NCBI GenBank assembly: GCA_965246925.1
Contig: OZ251994.1
Coordinates: 3,286,001-3,350,000 of the forward strand
DNA from: JANPPS01 sp965246925
GTDB taxonomy: Bacteria > Pseudomonadota > Alphaproteobacteria > Acetobacterales > Acetobacteraceae
Reading direction: 5' to 3'
DNA length: 64,000 bases
The notes under the pieces are model-generated. The model was not told where the DNA came from, ran no database searches, and saw nothing but the letters and a program-made list of their open reading frames with translations. Below are positions 7,837 to 15,659 of the stretch, piece by piece (position 1 is the first letter of the stretch; the number at the start of each line of letters is the position of its first letter). The translations under genes and the position numbers were made by a program.

Positions 7837-8904
7837 TCACATTCCCGTGTGGTTGCCGCGATCCTCCCGAAACAGATGCAGCGCCTCCTGGATCGGCCGG
7901 TCGCTGAAGCTGAACAGCACGCTATCCTCGGCCGCCTCGTGCCGCACCCAGTGCCAGGACGGGACGACGAACAGGTCCCGCCGGGTCCAGTCCACGATGA
8001 ACTCGCTGCCGTCCCGGCGGGTGATGACGCTGCGCCCGTGCCCCTCGATCGGCGCGAACACGGTCGCGTCCGTCGCGCGGTAGCCGGACGTCCTGAATCC
8101 GGCCGGCAGCAGCTGCACGAACGTGCCCATGGTCGCCATAGCGTGGTGGCCGGTCACAGGGTTGGCGTAGCGCATCTTGAGCCCGTGGCAGGCGTCCCAC
8201 GCGTCCATGCGCCGCATCCGCTCCAGCGCGTCACGCGTGCGGGCGTAGGGGTAGTTGAACACTGGGGACGCGCCGCCGCCCGGCGTGTGATCGACCGGCA
8301 GCAGGGTGGCGCCATACCGCGCGTCGCTGTCGCCCATCGGCCGGGTCACCGGCTGCTCGTCCTGCCCCAGCTGCTCGGCAAACGAGGCGTCGAGGAACTG
8401 CACGACGGGGATGTCCAGGCCGTCCAGCCAGAAGATCGGGTCCGGGCCCGGGTTGCCGTGGTCGTGCCAGGTCATGGGCGGCGTGATGATGAAATCACCC
8501 TCATGCATGATCGTCCGCTCGCCATCGACGGCGGTATAGGCGCCTTGCCCTTCCAGCACGAACCGTAGCGCGGATTGCGTATGCCGGTGCGCGGGCGCGA
8601 CCTCGCCGGGTAGTACGAGCTGCACGCCGGCATAGAGGCTGGTGGTGATCTTGGACTGCCCGCGCAGCCCCGGGTTCTCCAGCACCAGCACCCGCCGCTC
8701 GGCCTCCTTGGCGGTAATCAGCCCGCCCGCCTCCATCATCGCGGCACGGATGTCGCTGAACCGCCAGGATGCGGGCTGGCAGGGGCTGATGGGCTCGGGC
8801 GTGACCAGGTTGGCGAGCGAAGTCCAGAGCGGGGCGAGGTTCAGTTGGCTGATACGGTCATAAAACGCGAGGCGCTCTGGCGTGTCGGTGACTGCGTGGT
8901 CCAT
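7837..8904 (-). CDS. Gentisate 1,2-dioxygenase-like bicupin
   Basis: This 355-residue protein has two cupin halves. The N-terminal half carries the iron-binding pattern PAHRHTQSALRFVLEGQGAYT and continues with GDFIITPPMTWHDHGNPG. This His pattern and length match gentisate dioxygenases, which open the ring of 2,5-dihydroxybenzoate with Fe(II) and oxygen. The C-terminal cupin (RDLFVVPSWHWVRHEA) keeps fewer metal ligands, as is usual. Related enzymes take salicylate or 1-hydroxy-2-naphthoate, so the substrate is only probable. It sits 76 bases upstream of the importer's binding-protein gene in the same direction and may share its transcript, which would suggest a catabolic unit. Confidence 0.85.
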   Translation of the reverse strand: MDHAVTDTPERLAFYDRISQLNLAPLWTSLANLVTPEPISPCQPASWRFSDIRAAMMEAGGLITAKEAERRVLVLENPGLRGQSKITTSLYAGVQLVLPGEVAPAHRHTQSALRFVLEGQGAYTAVDGERTIMHEGDFIITPPMTWHDHGNPGPDPIFWLDGLDIPVVQFLDASFAEQLGQDEQPVTRPMGDSDARYGATLLPVDHTPGGGASPVFNYPYARTRDALERMRRMDAWDACHGLKMRYANPVTGHHAMATMGTFVQLLPAGFRTSGYRATDATVFAPIEGHGRSVITRRDGSEFIVDWTRRDLFVVPSWHWVRHEAAEDSVLFSFSDRPIQEALHLFREDRGNHTGM

Positions 8905-8989
8905 GGCGGGCTCCCTATCGGAGCCGAGTAGAGAATGATCCGATTCTCTTGGCTATGGGTTTTCCGAACATCCTTGCCGACCGTGGACG

Positions 8990-9008
8990 TAACACGCGAC
9001 GCGTGTTA
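8990..9008. promoter_or_regulatory. Perfect 19-bp palindrome, probable HigA operator
   Basis: The half-site TAACACGCG is followed by one central base and its exact complement. It lies 14 bases before the higB start, where the autorepressor binding site of a HigBA operon is expected. HigA-type antitoxins bind such palindromes as dimers and repress their own operon. Binding is inferred from position and symmetry only. Confidence 0.7.
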
Positions 9009-9021
9009 TTTCTTGGAAAAG

Positions 9022-9300
9022 ATGATCGTATCTTGGAAGACCCGCGCCACGGAACGGTTTGCCCAAGGTGGCAGGAGCAGGTTCAGTGGATTGGATGAAG
9101 TAAAAGCTCGAGCACGGCTCGATACGCTAGCGGCTGCGGTTACGCCGCAAAGCATGGGTGTTCTGAAGAGCGTGGGGCTTCACAAGCTGACCGGCGACCG
9201 GACGGGCCATTGGGCGGTGACCATAAATGGAGCCTGGCGGTTAGTATTCCGGTTTGAAGACGGTCACGCTTACGATGTCGAGATCGTAGACTATCACTAG
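9022..9300 (+). CDS. higB: HigB-type toxin (RelE superfamily mRNA interferase)
   Basis: This 92-residue protein is counted from the ATG at 9022; a longer in-frame start at 8935 would read through the palindromic operator and is rejected. The sequence follows the HigB/GraT family: an N-terminal ERFAQGG, a helix with ARARLDTLAAA, the loop LHKLTGDRTGHWAVTING, the strand WRLVFRF and an ending EIVDYH. Toxins of this family cut mRNA on the ribosome and are held inactive by the antitoxin. Toxin-first order and a ten-base gap to the antitoxin gene are typical of higBA. Confidence 0.88.
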   Translation: MIVSWKTRATERFAQGGRSRFSGLDEVKARARLDTLAAAVTPQSMGVLKSVGLHKLTGDRTGHWAVTINGAWRLVFRFEDGHAYDVEIVDYH

Positions 9301-9309
9301 GAGGGGTGG

Positions 9310-9594
9310 ATGGCTTTAGGAGGGACGCACCCGGGGGCAATCTTGAAGGAGGAGTTGGAAGCCCGCGGCGTGTCTGCGGCGTTTCTGGCTCACAAGCTTC
9401 ATGTTCCGCCGCAGCGGATACAGGATTTGGTTCGTGGCCAACGCGCGGTCACACCGGATACAGCATTACGGCTGGGCCGGTATTTCGGCAACGAAGCCGA
9501 GTTTTGGATGAATCTTCAGGTTAACTTCGACCTAGCCGAGGTGCGTCGGGCAAGGGGTAGTAAGATCTCTGCAGAGGTGGACCAGGCTGTTTGA
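9310..9594 (+). CDS. higA: HigA-type antitoxin, XRE-family DNA-binding protein
   Basis: This 94-residue protein has a helix-turn-helix domain: HPGAILKEELEARG opens it, SAAFLAHKLHVPPQRIQDLV contains the recognition region, and TALRLGRYFGNEAEFWMNLQ closes it. This is the standard HigA/VapI pattern. It neutralises the upstream toxin and should repress the operon through the 19-bp palindrome before higB. The gene starts ten bases after the higB stop, with a GGAGGG-like ribosome site directly upstream. Confidence 0.92.
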   Translation: MALGGTHPGAILKEELEARGVSAAFLAHKLHVPPQRIQDLVRGQRAVTPDTALRLGRYFGNEAEFWMNLQVNFDLAEVRRARGSKISAEVDQAV

Positions 9595-9728
9595 GCCGGA
9601 TGTGGTGGCTTCTCGCCATGCGTGACAAACACTCCACGCCGATGGCAGGAACATGAGCCAAAACCCTTGCCAACCCCACCCCGATCCGCCATACCCCGCG
9701 AGCCCGCATCGTGCGGGTAAATTCACAT

Positions 9729-9785
9729 GCGGGGTGCTTTCCCGGGGGTGACCCTTGGTTCCGGTGCCGTGAGGCTTCGCCCCGC
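9729..9785 (+). promoter_or_regulatory. Structured leader of rpsB
   Basis: The 229-base gap before rpsB contains GCGGGG at 9729-9734 and its exact complement CCCCGC at 9780-9785, enclosing smaller GC-rich stems. It ends about 40 bases before the ATG. A folded leader here is compatible with autogenous control of rpsB-tsf by protein S2, which is known in other proteobacteria. I do not recognise a named RNA family. Confidence 0.35.
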
Positions 9786-9823
9786 AGAGGATCAACCGGA
9801 CCATCAGGAAAGGGAGCACGCTC

Positions 9824-10612
9824 ATGGCGATGCCCGATTTTACCTTGCGTCAGCTGCTCGAAGCCGGCGTGCACTTCGGACACCACACCCGGCGCTGGAA
9901 CCCGCGCATGGGGCCCTACATCTTCGGCGTCCGCAACCAGGTCCACATCATCGACCTGCAGCAGACCGTGCCGATGCTGGACCGGGCGCTGCGCGCCGTG
10001 CGGGACGTGACCGCCAATGGCGGGCGCGTGCTGTTCGTCGGCACCAAGCGGGCAGCGGCGGAGTATGTGGCCGAGAGCGCCAAGCGCTGCGGCCAGTATT
10101 ACGTGAACCACCGCTGGCTGGGCGGCATGCTCACCAACTGGAAGACGATCACCGGGTCGATCAAGCGGCTCCGCCAGATCGAGGAGATGCTGGCCGGCAA
10201 CATCGAGGGCCTGACCAAGAAAGAGGTGCTGGACATCACGCGCGATCAGGAAAAGCTGGAGCGTGCGCTGGGCGGCATCAAGGATATGGGCGGCCTGCCG
10301 GACATCCTGTTCATCATCGACACCAATAAGGAGAAGCTCGCGGTCGAGGAGGCCAACAAGCTCGGCATTCCCGTAATCGCCGTGCTGGACAGCAACTCGG
10401 ACCCCGAGGGCGTGACCTACCCGATCCCAGGCAATGACGACGCGATCCGCGCCATCACGATGTACTGCGACCTGATCGCCGGCGCCGTGCTGGACGGCAT
10501 CAGCGCCGAGATGGTGGCAAGCGGCCAGGATTTCGGTGCAGCCGAGGAACTGCCGGAGGCGTTGATGCCTGCGCTGCCGGAAGCCGTCCCCGAAGCCCAG
10601 CCCGCAGCGTAG
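9824..10612 (+). CDS. rpsB: 30S ribosomal protein S2
   Basis: This 262-residue protein is collinear with S2 over its length: FTLRQLLEAGVHFGHHTRRWNPRM at the N-terminus, then IIDLQQTVPML, the strand GGRVLFVGTKRAA, RWLGGMLTNWKTI, and PDILFIIDTNKE with IPVIAVLDSNSDP near the end. S2 is the last protein to join the small subunit and is needed for S1 binding. A C-terminal tail of about 25 residues rich in Glu, Ala and Pro is longer than in enterics but common in alphaproteobacteria. It is the first gene of the long operon and lies 11 bases upstream of tsf. Confidence 0.98.
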   Translation: MAMPDFTLRQLLEAGVHFGHHTRRWNPRMGPYIFGVRNQVHIIDLQQTVPMLDRALRAVRDVTANGGRVLFVGTKRAAAEYVAESAKRCGQYYVNHRWLGGMLTNWKTITGSIKRLRQIEEMLAGNIEGLTKKEVLDITRDQEKLERALGGIKDMGGLPDILFIIDTNKEKLAVEEANKLGIPVIAVLDSNSDPEGVTYPIPGNDDAIRAITMYCDLIAGAVLDGISAEMVASGQDFGAAEELPEALMPALPEAVPEAQPAA

Positions 10613-10623
10613 AGGAGACTGAC

Positions 10624-11556
10624 ATGGCTGAGATTACTGTGGCGATGGTCCGCGACCTGCGCGAGAAGACCGGTGCGGGCATGATGGACTGCAAGCGCGC
10701 TTTGTCCGAAAGCGGCGGCGATGCCGAGGCCGCGTTCGACTGGCTGCGCAAGAAGGGCTTGTCCGCGGCCGCGAAGAAGAGCGGCCGGGTCGCGGCGGAG
10801 GGTCTGGTCGGCGTGGCCACCGCGTCCAACCGCGCGGCCATGGTCGAGGTGAATGCCGAGACGGACTTCGTGGCGCGGAACGAGTCGTTTCAGGCCGCCG
10901 TCGAGGCCATCGCCAAGATTGCGCTGGACGTGGGTGAGGATGTGGAGGTCATCCGCGCCGCGCCCTTTCCCGGCACGGGCCGCACGGTGGCGGAGGAGCT
11001 GACGCACCTGATCGCCACCATCGGTGAGAACATGACCATTCGCCGGGCGCGGGTGATGCAGGTGCAGAGCGGCGTGGTCGCGACCTACATCCATAACGCG
11101 CTCCGCCCCGGGCTAGGCAAGATCGGCGTGCTGGTCGCGCTGGAGGGCGGGTCCGAGGCGGACGCGATCGAGGCGTTGGGCCGGCAGATCGGCATGCACG
11201 TTGCCGCCACCAAGCCCGACGCGCTCGACATCGACGCCGTGGACCCGGCCGCGCTCGAGCGGGAGCGGGGTGTGCTGACGGAAAAGGCGCGGGCCGACGG
11301 CAAGCCCGACGCGATCATCCCTAAGATCATCGAGGGGCAGATCCGTAAGTTCTATGAGCAGGTCGTGTTGCTGGAGCAGGTCTGGGTGCATGACGGCGAA
11401 TCGCGGGTGCGGGCCGTGGTGAAGCAGTCCGGAGCCACGCTCACCGGCTTCGCCCGGTTCGCGCTGGGCGAGGGGATCGAGAAGCAATCCGGCGACTTCG
11501 CGGCCGAAGTCGCGGCGGCATCCGGTGTGCCGCAGGAGATGGCGGCGCCGGTCTAG
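10624..11556 (+). CDS. tsf: Translation elongation factor Ts
   Basis: This 310-residue guanine-nucleotide exchange factor recycles EF-Tu. The N-terminal UBA-like domain has the family signature LREKTGAGMMDCKRAL, and the core carries the second signature EVNAETDFVARNESF, which contacts EF-Tu. The rest keeps the two exchange-domain halves. It follows rpsB by 11 bases, the usual arrangement, and is separated from pyrH by a 72-base gap with a strong hairpin. Confidence 0.98.
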   Translation: MAEITVAMVRDLREKTGAGMMDCKRALSESGGDAEAAFDWLRKKGLSAAAKKSGRVAAEGLVGVATASNRAAMVEVNAETDFVARNESFQAAVEAIAKIALDVGEDVEVIRAAPFPGTGRTVAEELTHLIATIGENMTIRRARVMQVQSGVVATYIHNALRPGLGKIGVLVALEGGSEADAIEALGRQIGMHVAATKPDALDIDAVDPAALERERGVLTEKARADGKPDAIIPKIIEGQIRKFYEQVVLLEQVWVHDGESRVRAVVKQSGATLTGFARFALGEGIEKQSGDFAAEVAAASGVPQEMAAPV

Positions 11557-11578
11557 ATCCGTAAGCCGGCGCTTGTGG

Positions 11579-11612
11579 GGGGCGGCGTCTGCAACTAGGT
11601 TGCCGCCGCCCC
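11579..11612 (+). terminator. GC-rich hairpin between tsf and pyrH
   Basis: GGGGCGGCG at 11579-11587 pairs perfectly with CGCCGCCCC at 11604-11612 around a 16-base loop. No T run follows, so it may be a weak terminator, an attenuator or an mRNA processing stem that lowers expression of the downstream genes relative to rpsB-tsf. Confidence 0.4.
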
Positions 11613-11628
11613 TACGCTCAAGGACCTC

Positions 11629-12360
11629 ATGACCGCCGATCCCGCCCATAAACGTGTCCTGCTGAAAGTCTCGGGTGAGGCGCTGATGGGCAAGCGGGAG
11701 TATGGGCTGGATACCGATACGGTCGCCAAGATCGCCATGGACGTGCGGGACGTCGTTCAAATGGGGATCCAGGTCTGCCTCGTGATCGGCGGCGGCAACA
11801 TCTTCCGCGGCGTGTCCGCCGCGGCGGGCGGCATGGACCGGGCGCAGGCGGATTACATGGGCATGCTCGCCACCGTCATGAACGCGCTCGGCATGCAATC
11901 CGCGCTCGAGCGCCGCGGCGTCCCCACCCGGGTGCAGTCTGCGATCCCCATGAGCAGCGTGTGCGAGCCGTATATTCGCCGGCGGGCCGAGAGGCACATG
12001 GAAAAGGGCCGGGTCGTGATCTTCGCCGCCGGCACTGGCAACCCGTTCTTCACCACCGACACCGCCGCCGCCCTGCGCGCGGCCGAGATGAATTGCGACC
12101 TGCTGCTGAAAGGCACCCAGGTGGACGGCGTCTATTCCGCCGATCCGCGCAAGGACCCGGCCGCCGAGCGCTATGACGAGCTGACGTATCTTGACGTACT
12201 GTCGCAAGACCTCGGCGTTATGGATGCGGCCGGGATCAGCCTCGCGCGGGAAAACGGCTTGCCCATCATCGTTTTCAACATCCACGCCCCCGGCGCCTTC
12301 GCCCAGGTCATGCGGGGCGAAGGCAAGTTTACCCGCATCACCGAACCGCAACACGCCTAA
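11629..12360 (+). CDS. pyrH: Uridylate kinase (UMP kinase)
   Basis: This 243-residue cytoplasmic enzyme of the amino-acid kinase family makes UDP from UMP with ATP. Seen are the N-terminal KRVLLKVSGEALMG, the glycine loop CLVIGGGNIFRG, the RAQADYMGMLATVMN helix that lines the UMP site, FAAGTGNPFFTTDTAAALRA, and LLLKGTQVDGVY. Length and motifs match bacterial PyrH. It lies between tsf and frr, its conserved place. Confidence 0.98.
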   Translation: MTADPAHKRVLLKVSGEALMGKREYGLDTDTVAKIAMDVRDVVQMGIQVCLVIGGGNIFRGVSAAAGGMDRAQADYMGMLATVMNALGMQSALERRGVPTRVQSAIPMSSVCEPYIRRRAERHMEKGRVVIFAAGTGNPFFTTDTAAALRAAEMNCDLLLKGTQVDGVYSADPRKDPAAERYDELTYLDVLSQDLGVMDAAGISLARENGLPIIVFNIHAPGAFAQVMRGEGKFTRITEPQHA

Positions 12361-12375
12361 GAGGGACCGACGACA

Positions 12376-12942
12376 TTGCCCGCTGACCTCCCGACCCTCA
12401 TCACCGACCTCACCCGCCGCATGGATGGCGCGCTCGAGACGTTGAAGCGTGATTTCAGCGGCTTGCGCACCGGGCGCGCCAGCCCCGCATTGCTCGAGCC
12501 GGTGAAGGTCGAGGCGTATGGCACCGAGGTGCCCATCACGCAGGTCGGCACGATTGGCGTGCCGGAGCCGAGGATGATCACCGTCCAAGTCTGGGACCGT
12601 ACACTGATCGGTGCGGTTGAACGGGCAATCCGCGATAGCGGCTTGGGGCTCAACCCCGGCTCGGACGGGCAAGTGGTCCGCGTGCCGATCCCGCAACTCA
12701 CGGCGGAACGGCGGACGGAGCTGGCCAAGGCCGCCGGGCGCTACGCCGAGGGCAGCCGCGTCGCTATCCGCGGCGTAAGGCGGGATGGCATGGACCAGAT
12801 CAAATCCTTTGAAAAGAAAGGTGAGATCAGCGAAGACGACCTGAAGGACTGGTCGGACACCGTGCAGAAACAGACGGACGGTTACATCAAGCGCATCGAT
12901 GAAGCGCTCGCGGAAAAGGACCGGGAAATCCGGCAGGTCTAG
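12376..12942 (+). CDS. frr: Ribosome recycling factor
   Basis: This 188-residue protein, together with EF-G, splits the post-termination ribosome. It shows the family pattern: an N-terminal helix with RRMDGALETLKRDFSGLRTG, the beta domain VEAYGTEVPITQVGTI, then VERAIRDSGLGLNPGSDG and the long C-terminal helices rich in Lys and Glu. The start is a TTG at 12376, with a GAGGGA ribosome site about ten bases upstream; no ATG fits the family N-terminus. It is 15 bases after pyrH and 6 before uppS. Confidence 0.98.
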   Translation: MPADLPTLITDLTRRMDGALETLKRDFSGLRTGRASPALLEPVKVEAYGTEVPITQVGTIGVPEPRMITVQVWDRTLIGAVERAIRDSGLGLNPGSDGQVVRVPIPQLTAERRTELAKAAGRYAEGSRVAIRGVRRDGMDQIKSFEKKGEISEDDLKDWSDTVQKQTDGYIKRIDEALAEKDREIRQV

Positions 12943-12948
12943 AACGGC

Positions 12949-13701
12949 ATGGGTGTGCAGCGCACGGAGGCCGGGCTGGTGCGGGTGGGGTCGGAGGTGA
13001 TCCCGCCGCGGCACGTGGCCGTCATCATGGACGGTAACGGGCGCTGGGCCACAGCACGCGGGCTACCGCGCGCGGCCGGGCACCGGGCGGGCGCGCAGGC
13101 GGTGCGCCGCACCATCGAGCGTGCCATCGCCTCGGGCGTCACCTGGCTGACGCTCTATGCCTTCAGCTCCGAAAACTGGCGCCGCCCGGCGGACGAGGTG
13201 CTGGAGCTGACCGGATTGCTGAAACACTACCTTCGCCAAGAACTGGCGGAACTCGCGTCCGAAGGCGTCCGCCTACGCGTCATCGGTGACCGCAACCGCT
13301 TCGATCCCGAAACCCGGGCCGAGCTCGACCGGGCAGAGGCCAAGACGGTCATGAACGCGCGCCTCAACCTCAACATCGCATTGAGCTACGGCGCCCGGGA
13401 CGAGATCGTCGCCGCCGCCCGCGCCATCGCCGCCGCCGCCCAGGCCGGCACGCTGGACCCGGCACAGCTGAACGAGGCCGGCTTCGAGCGCCACCTCAGC
13501 ACGGCGGGCATGCCGGACCCGGACCTCATGATCCGCACCTCTGGCGAGTGCCGGCTGTCCAACTTCCTGCTCTGGCAGTGCGCCTATGCGGAGCTGGTGT
13601 TCCAGGATGTGCTATGGCCAGATTTCGGATCGGCCGAATTCGACGCCGCCTTGGCGGAGTTTGCCCGGCGGGAGCGGCGTTTCGGTGCCCGGCCTGGTTG
13701 A
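12949..13701 (+). CDS. uppS: Undecaprenyl diphosphate synthase (cis-prenyltransferase)
   Basis: This 250-residue enzyme extends farnesyl diphosphate with isopentenyl diphosphate to the C55 carrier lipid used for peptidoglycan and surface polysaccharides. The catalytic segment HVAVIMDGNGRWA carries the essential Asp. The second signature is LTLYAFSSENWRRP, and the C-terminal DLMIRTSGECRLSNFLLWQ binds the substrate phosphates. The N-terminus has about 20 extra residues before the core. The 3' end overlaps the probable cdsA start by 17 bases. Confidence 0.97.
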   Translation: MGVQRTEAGLVRVGSEVIPPRHVAVIMDGNGRWATARGLPRAAGHRAGAQAVRRTIERAIASGVTWLTLYAFSSENWRRPADEVLELTGLLKHYLRQELAELASEGVRLRVIGDRNRFDPETRAELDRAEAKTVMNARLNLNIALSYGARDEIVAAARAIAAAAQAGTLDPAQLNEAGFERHLSTAGMPDPDLMIRTSGECRLSNFLLWQCAYAELVFQDVLWPDFGSAEFDAALAEFARRERRFGARPG

Positions 13702-14491
13702 GCCGCATGCGCCGCGCTGGGCCGATCTGCGGCTGCGTGTCGCCTCGGCGTCCGTGCTGGCGCCTGTCGCGCTCGCCTGCCTATGGCGTGGCGGCTACGC
13801 CTGGGCGGCGCTGGTGATCCTGGCCGGGGGCGGCATGGCGGTGGAGTGGGGCCGCATGAACCATGGCGGGCTAAAGGACATCCTGCTCGTGGCCGCGCCG
13901 GTGCTATATGCGGGCCTCGCCGCGCTGTTCTGGCCCAGCTACGGGCTACAGGCGCTGGCGCTGGGCTTCGTGGGGGCTTGGCTGTTCAGCCTGCGGGCCA
14001 TGCTGGCGGCAGGCGTGCTCTACGCCGGGCTCGGCACGCTGGCGCTGCTCTGGCTCCGCGGCGGCTCGTCCGGGCTGCCGAACGTGCTGTTCCTGATCAT
14101 GGCGGTGTGGGCCAGCGATGTCGCAGCCTACGCCGCCGGGCGCTGGTGGGGCGGCGCCAAATTGGCACCTCGCATTTCGCCGGGTAAGACGTGGTCCGGT
14201 GCGGTAGGCGGCGTCGTCGGTGCCGCGGTGGCCGGCGCTCTGCTAGCCGGGGCAACGGGCCTGGGCTCCCCCCTCATCGCCTCGGGTGCGGCGGCGATTG
14301 TGGCGGTCATCGGCCAGGCCGGCGATCTGCTGGAAAGCGCCATGAAGCGGCATTTCGGCGTGAAAGACAGCAGCCACATCATTCCCGGCCATGGCGGCTT
14401 ATTGGACCGGCTCGACGGTTTCCTCACCGCCGCCCCGGCCATGGCCCTGCTAACCCTCTGGACGGGACGGGAAACGGTTCTATGGCAGTAG
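13685..14491 (+). CDS. cdsA: Phosphatidate cytidylyltransferase
   Basis: This integral membrane enzyme makes CDP-diacylglycerol from phosphatidate and CTP, the branch point of phospholipid synthesis. I take the GTG at 13685, giving 268 residues, the usual family size; the open frame extends further upstream only because it overlaps uppS. Multiple hydrophobic helices precede the C-terminal signature SAMKRHFGVKDSSHIIPGHG with GGLLDRLDG. Its end overlaps the dxr start by ten bases. Confidence 0.95.
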   Translation: MPGLVEPHAPRWADLRLRVASASVLAPVALACLWRGGYAWAALVILAGGGMAVEWGRMNHGGLKDILLVAAPVLYAGLAALFWPSYGLQALALGFVGAWLFSLRAMLAAGVLYAGLGTLALLWLRGGSSGLPNVLFLIMAVWASDVAAYAAGRWWGGAKLAPRISPGKTWSGAVGGVVGAAVAGALLAGATGLGSPLIASGAAAIVAVIGQAGDLLESAMKRHFGVKDSSHIIPGHGGLLDRLDGFLTAAPAMALLTLWTGRETVLWQ

Positions 14492-15648
14492 CCGTGCGCA
14501 CCGTCACGGTGCTGGGCAGCAGCGGTAGCGTGGGCACCAGCACGGTCGATCTGCTGGCCGCCAACCCGGACCGCTACCGCGTCCGTGCCCTGGTCGGCGG
14601 ACGCAACGTGGCGCTACTGGCCAGCCAGGCGCGGCTTCTGCGGGCCGAGACCGCCGTTATCGCCGATCCATCATGCCACGCGGCGCTCGGCGCCGCCCTG
14701 GCCGGCTCGGGCATTAAGGCCGCGAGCGGGCCGCAGGCCGTGCTGGACGCGGCAGCCCTGCCGGCGGACTGGACCATGGCGGCCATCACCGGAGCCGCCG
14801 GCTTGCCGCCCACCTTGGCCGCAATCAAACGCGGTGGCGTGATCGCGCTGGCCAACAAGGAGGCGCTGGTCTGCGCCGGTGAGATCATGCTGGCCGCCGT
14901 GCGGCAGGCGGGTGCCACGCTGCTGCCGGTCGACTCCGAACACAACGCCATCTTCCAGGCCATGGCGGACGGCAACCGCGACGCCATCGAGCGCATCACC
15001 CTTACCGCATCCGGCGGCCCGTTCCGGCTCTCGAGCCTCGATGAAATGACCCGCGCCACGCCGGAAATGGCGCTCCGCCACCCCGTATGGTCCATGGGCG
15101 CCAAGATCAGCATCGACAGCGCGACCATGTTCAACAAAGGCCTCGAACTGATCGAAGCCGCGCGGCTATTCGCCATGGACGAGGCCGATATCGGCGTGCT
15201 GGTGCATCCGCAATCCGTGATCCACGGCCTGGTGCACTACCGGGACGGCAGCGTGCTGGCGCAATTGGGCTCACCCGACATGCGAATCCCGATCGGCCAT
15301 ACGCTGGCCTGGCCCGGGCGGATCGCCACGTCGTCACCCCGGCTCGATCTAGCAGCGCTCGGCGTGCTGGAGTTTCACGAATTGGACGCGGTACGCTTTC
15401 CGGCGCTGGGTTTGGCGCGGAATGCCTTGCGGGCGGGCGGCGGGGCCCCCACCATCTTGTCGGCAGCCAATGAAGTGGCGGTCGAGGCGTTTCTAGCCAA
15501 GCGGCTCGGCTTCACCGCCATCGCGGACCTGGTCGCGTCCGTGCTCGACCGGCTCGGCAGCCCGGCGGTGGACAGTCTCGGGGATGTGCTGGAATGGGAC
15601 GGCGCGGCGCGGCGCGCGGCGAGCAATGCGGCCGCGCGTGCGGCGTAA
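14482..15648 (+). CDS. dxr: 1-deoxy-D-xylulose 5-phosphate reductoisomerase
   Basis: This 388-residue NADPH-dependent enzyme carries out the second step of the MEP isoprenoid pathway and so feeds the adjacent uppS. The start is the ATG at 14482, just before the NADPH-binding VTVLGSSGSVGTSTVDL. Further motifs are ALANKEALVCAGE, LPVDSEHNAIFQ with the metal-binding Asp and Glu, SGGPFR, and HPVWSMGAKISIDSATMFNK. The length is normal. It overlaps cdsA upstream and is followed by rseP after 11 bases. Confidence 0.97.
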   Translation: MAVAVRTVTVLGSSGSVGTSTVDLLAANPDRYRVRALVGGRNVALLASQARLLRAETAVIADPSCHAALGAALAGSGIKAASGPQAVLDAAALPADWTMAAITGAAGLPPTLAAIKRGGVIALANKEALVCAGEIMLAAVRQAGATLLPVDSEHNAIFQAMADGNRDAIERITLTASGGPFRLSSLDEMTRATPEMALRHPVWSMGAKISIDSATMFNKGLELIEAARLFAMDEADIGVLVHPQSVIHGLVHYRDGSVLAQLGSPDMRIPIGHTLAWPGRIATSSPRLDLAALGVLEFHELDAVRFPALGLARNALRAGGGAPTILSAANEVAVEAFLAKRLGFTAIADLVASVLDRLGSPAVDSLGDVLEWDGAARRAASNAAARAA

Positions 15649-15659
15649 CGAGGGACTGA

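Noticed and set aside
11113..13014. 633-codon open frame antisense to tsf-pyrH-frr
   Set aside because: It is antisense to three conserved genes and the translation is low-complexity Arg/His/Gly; no motif was seen.
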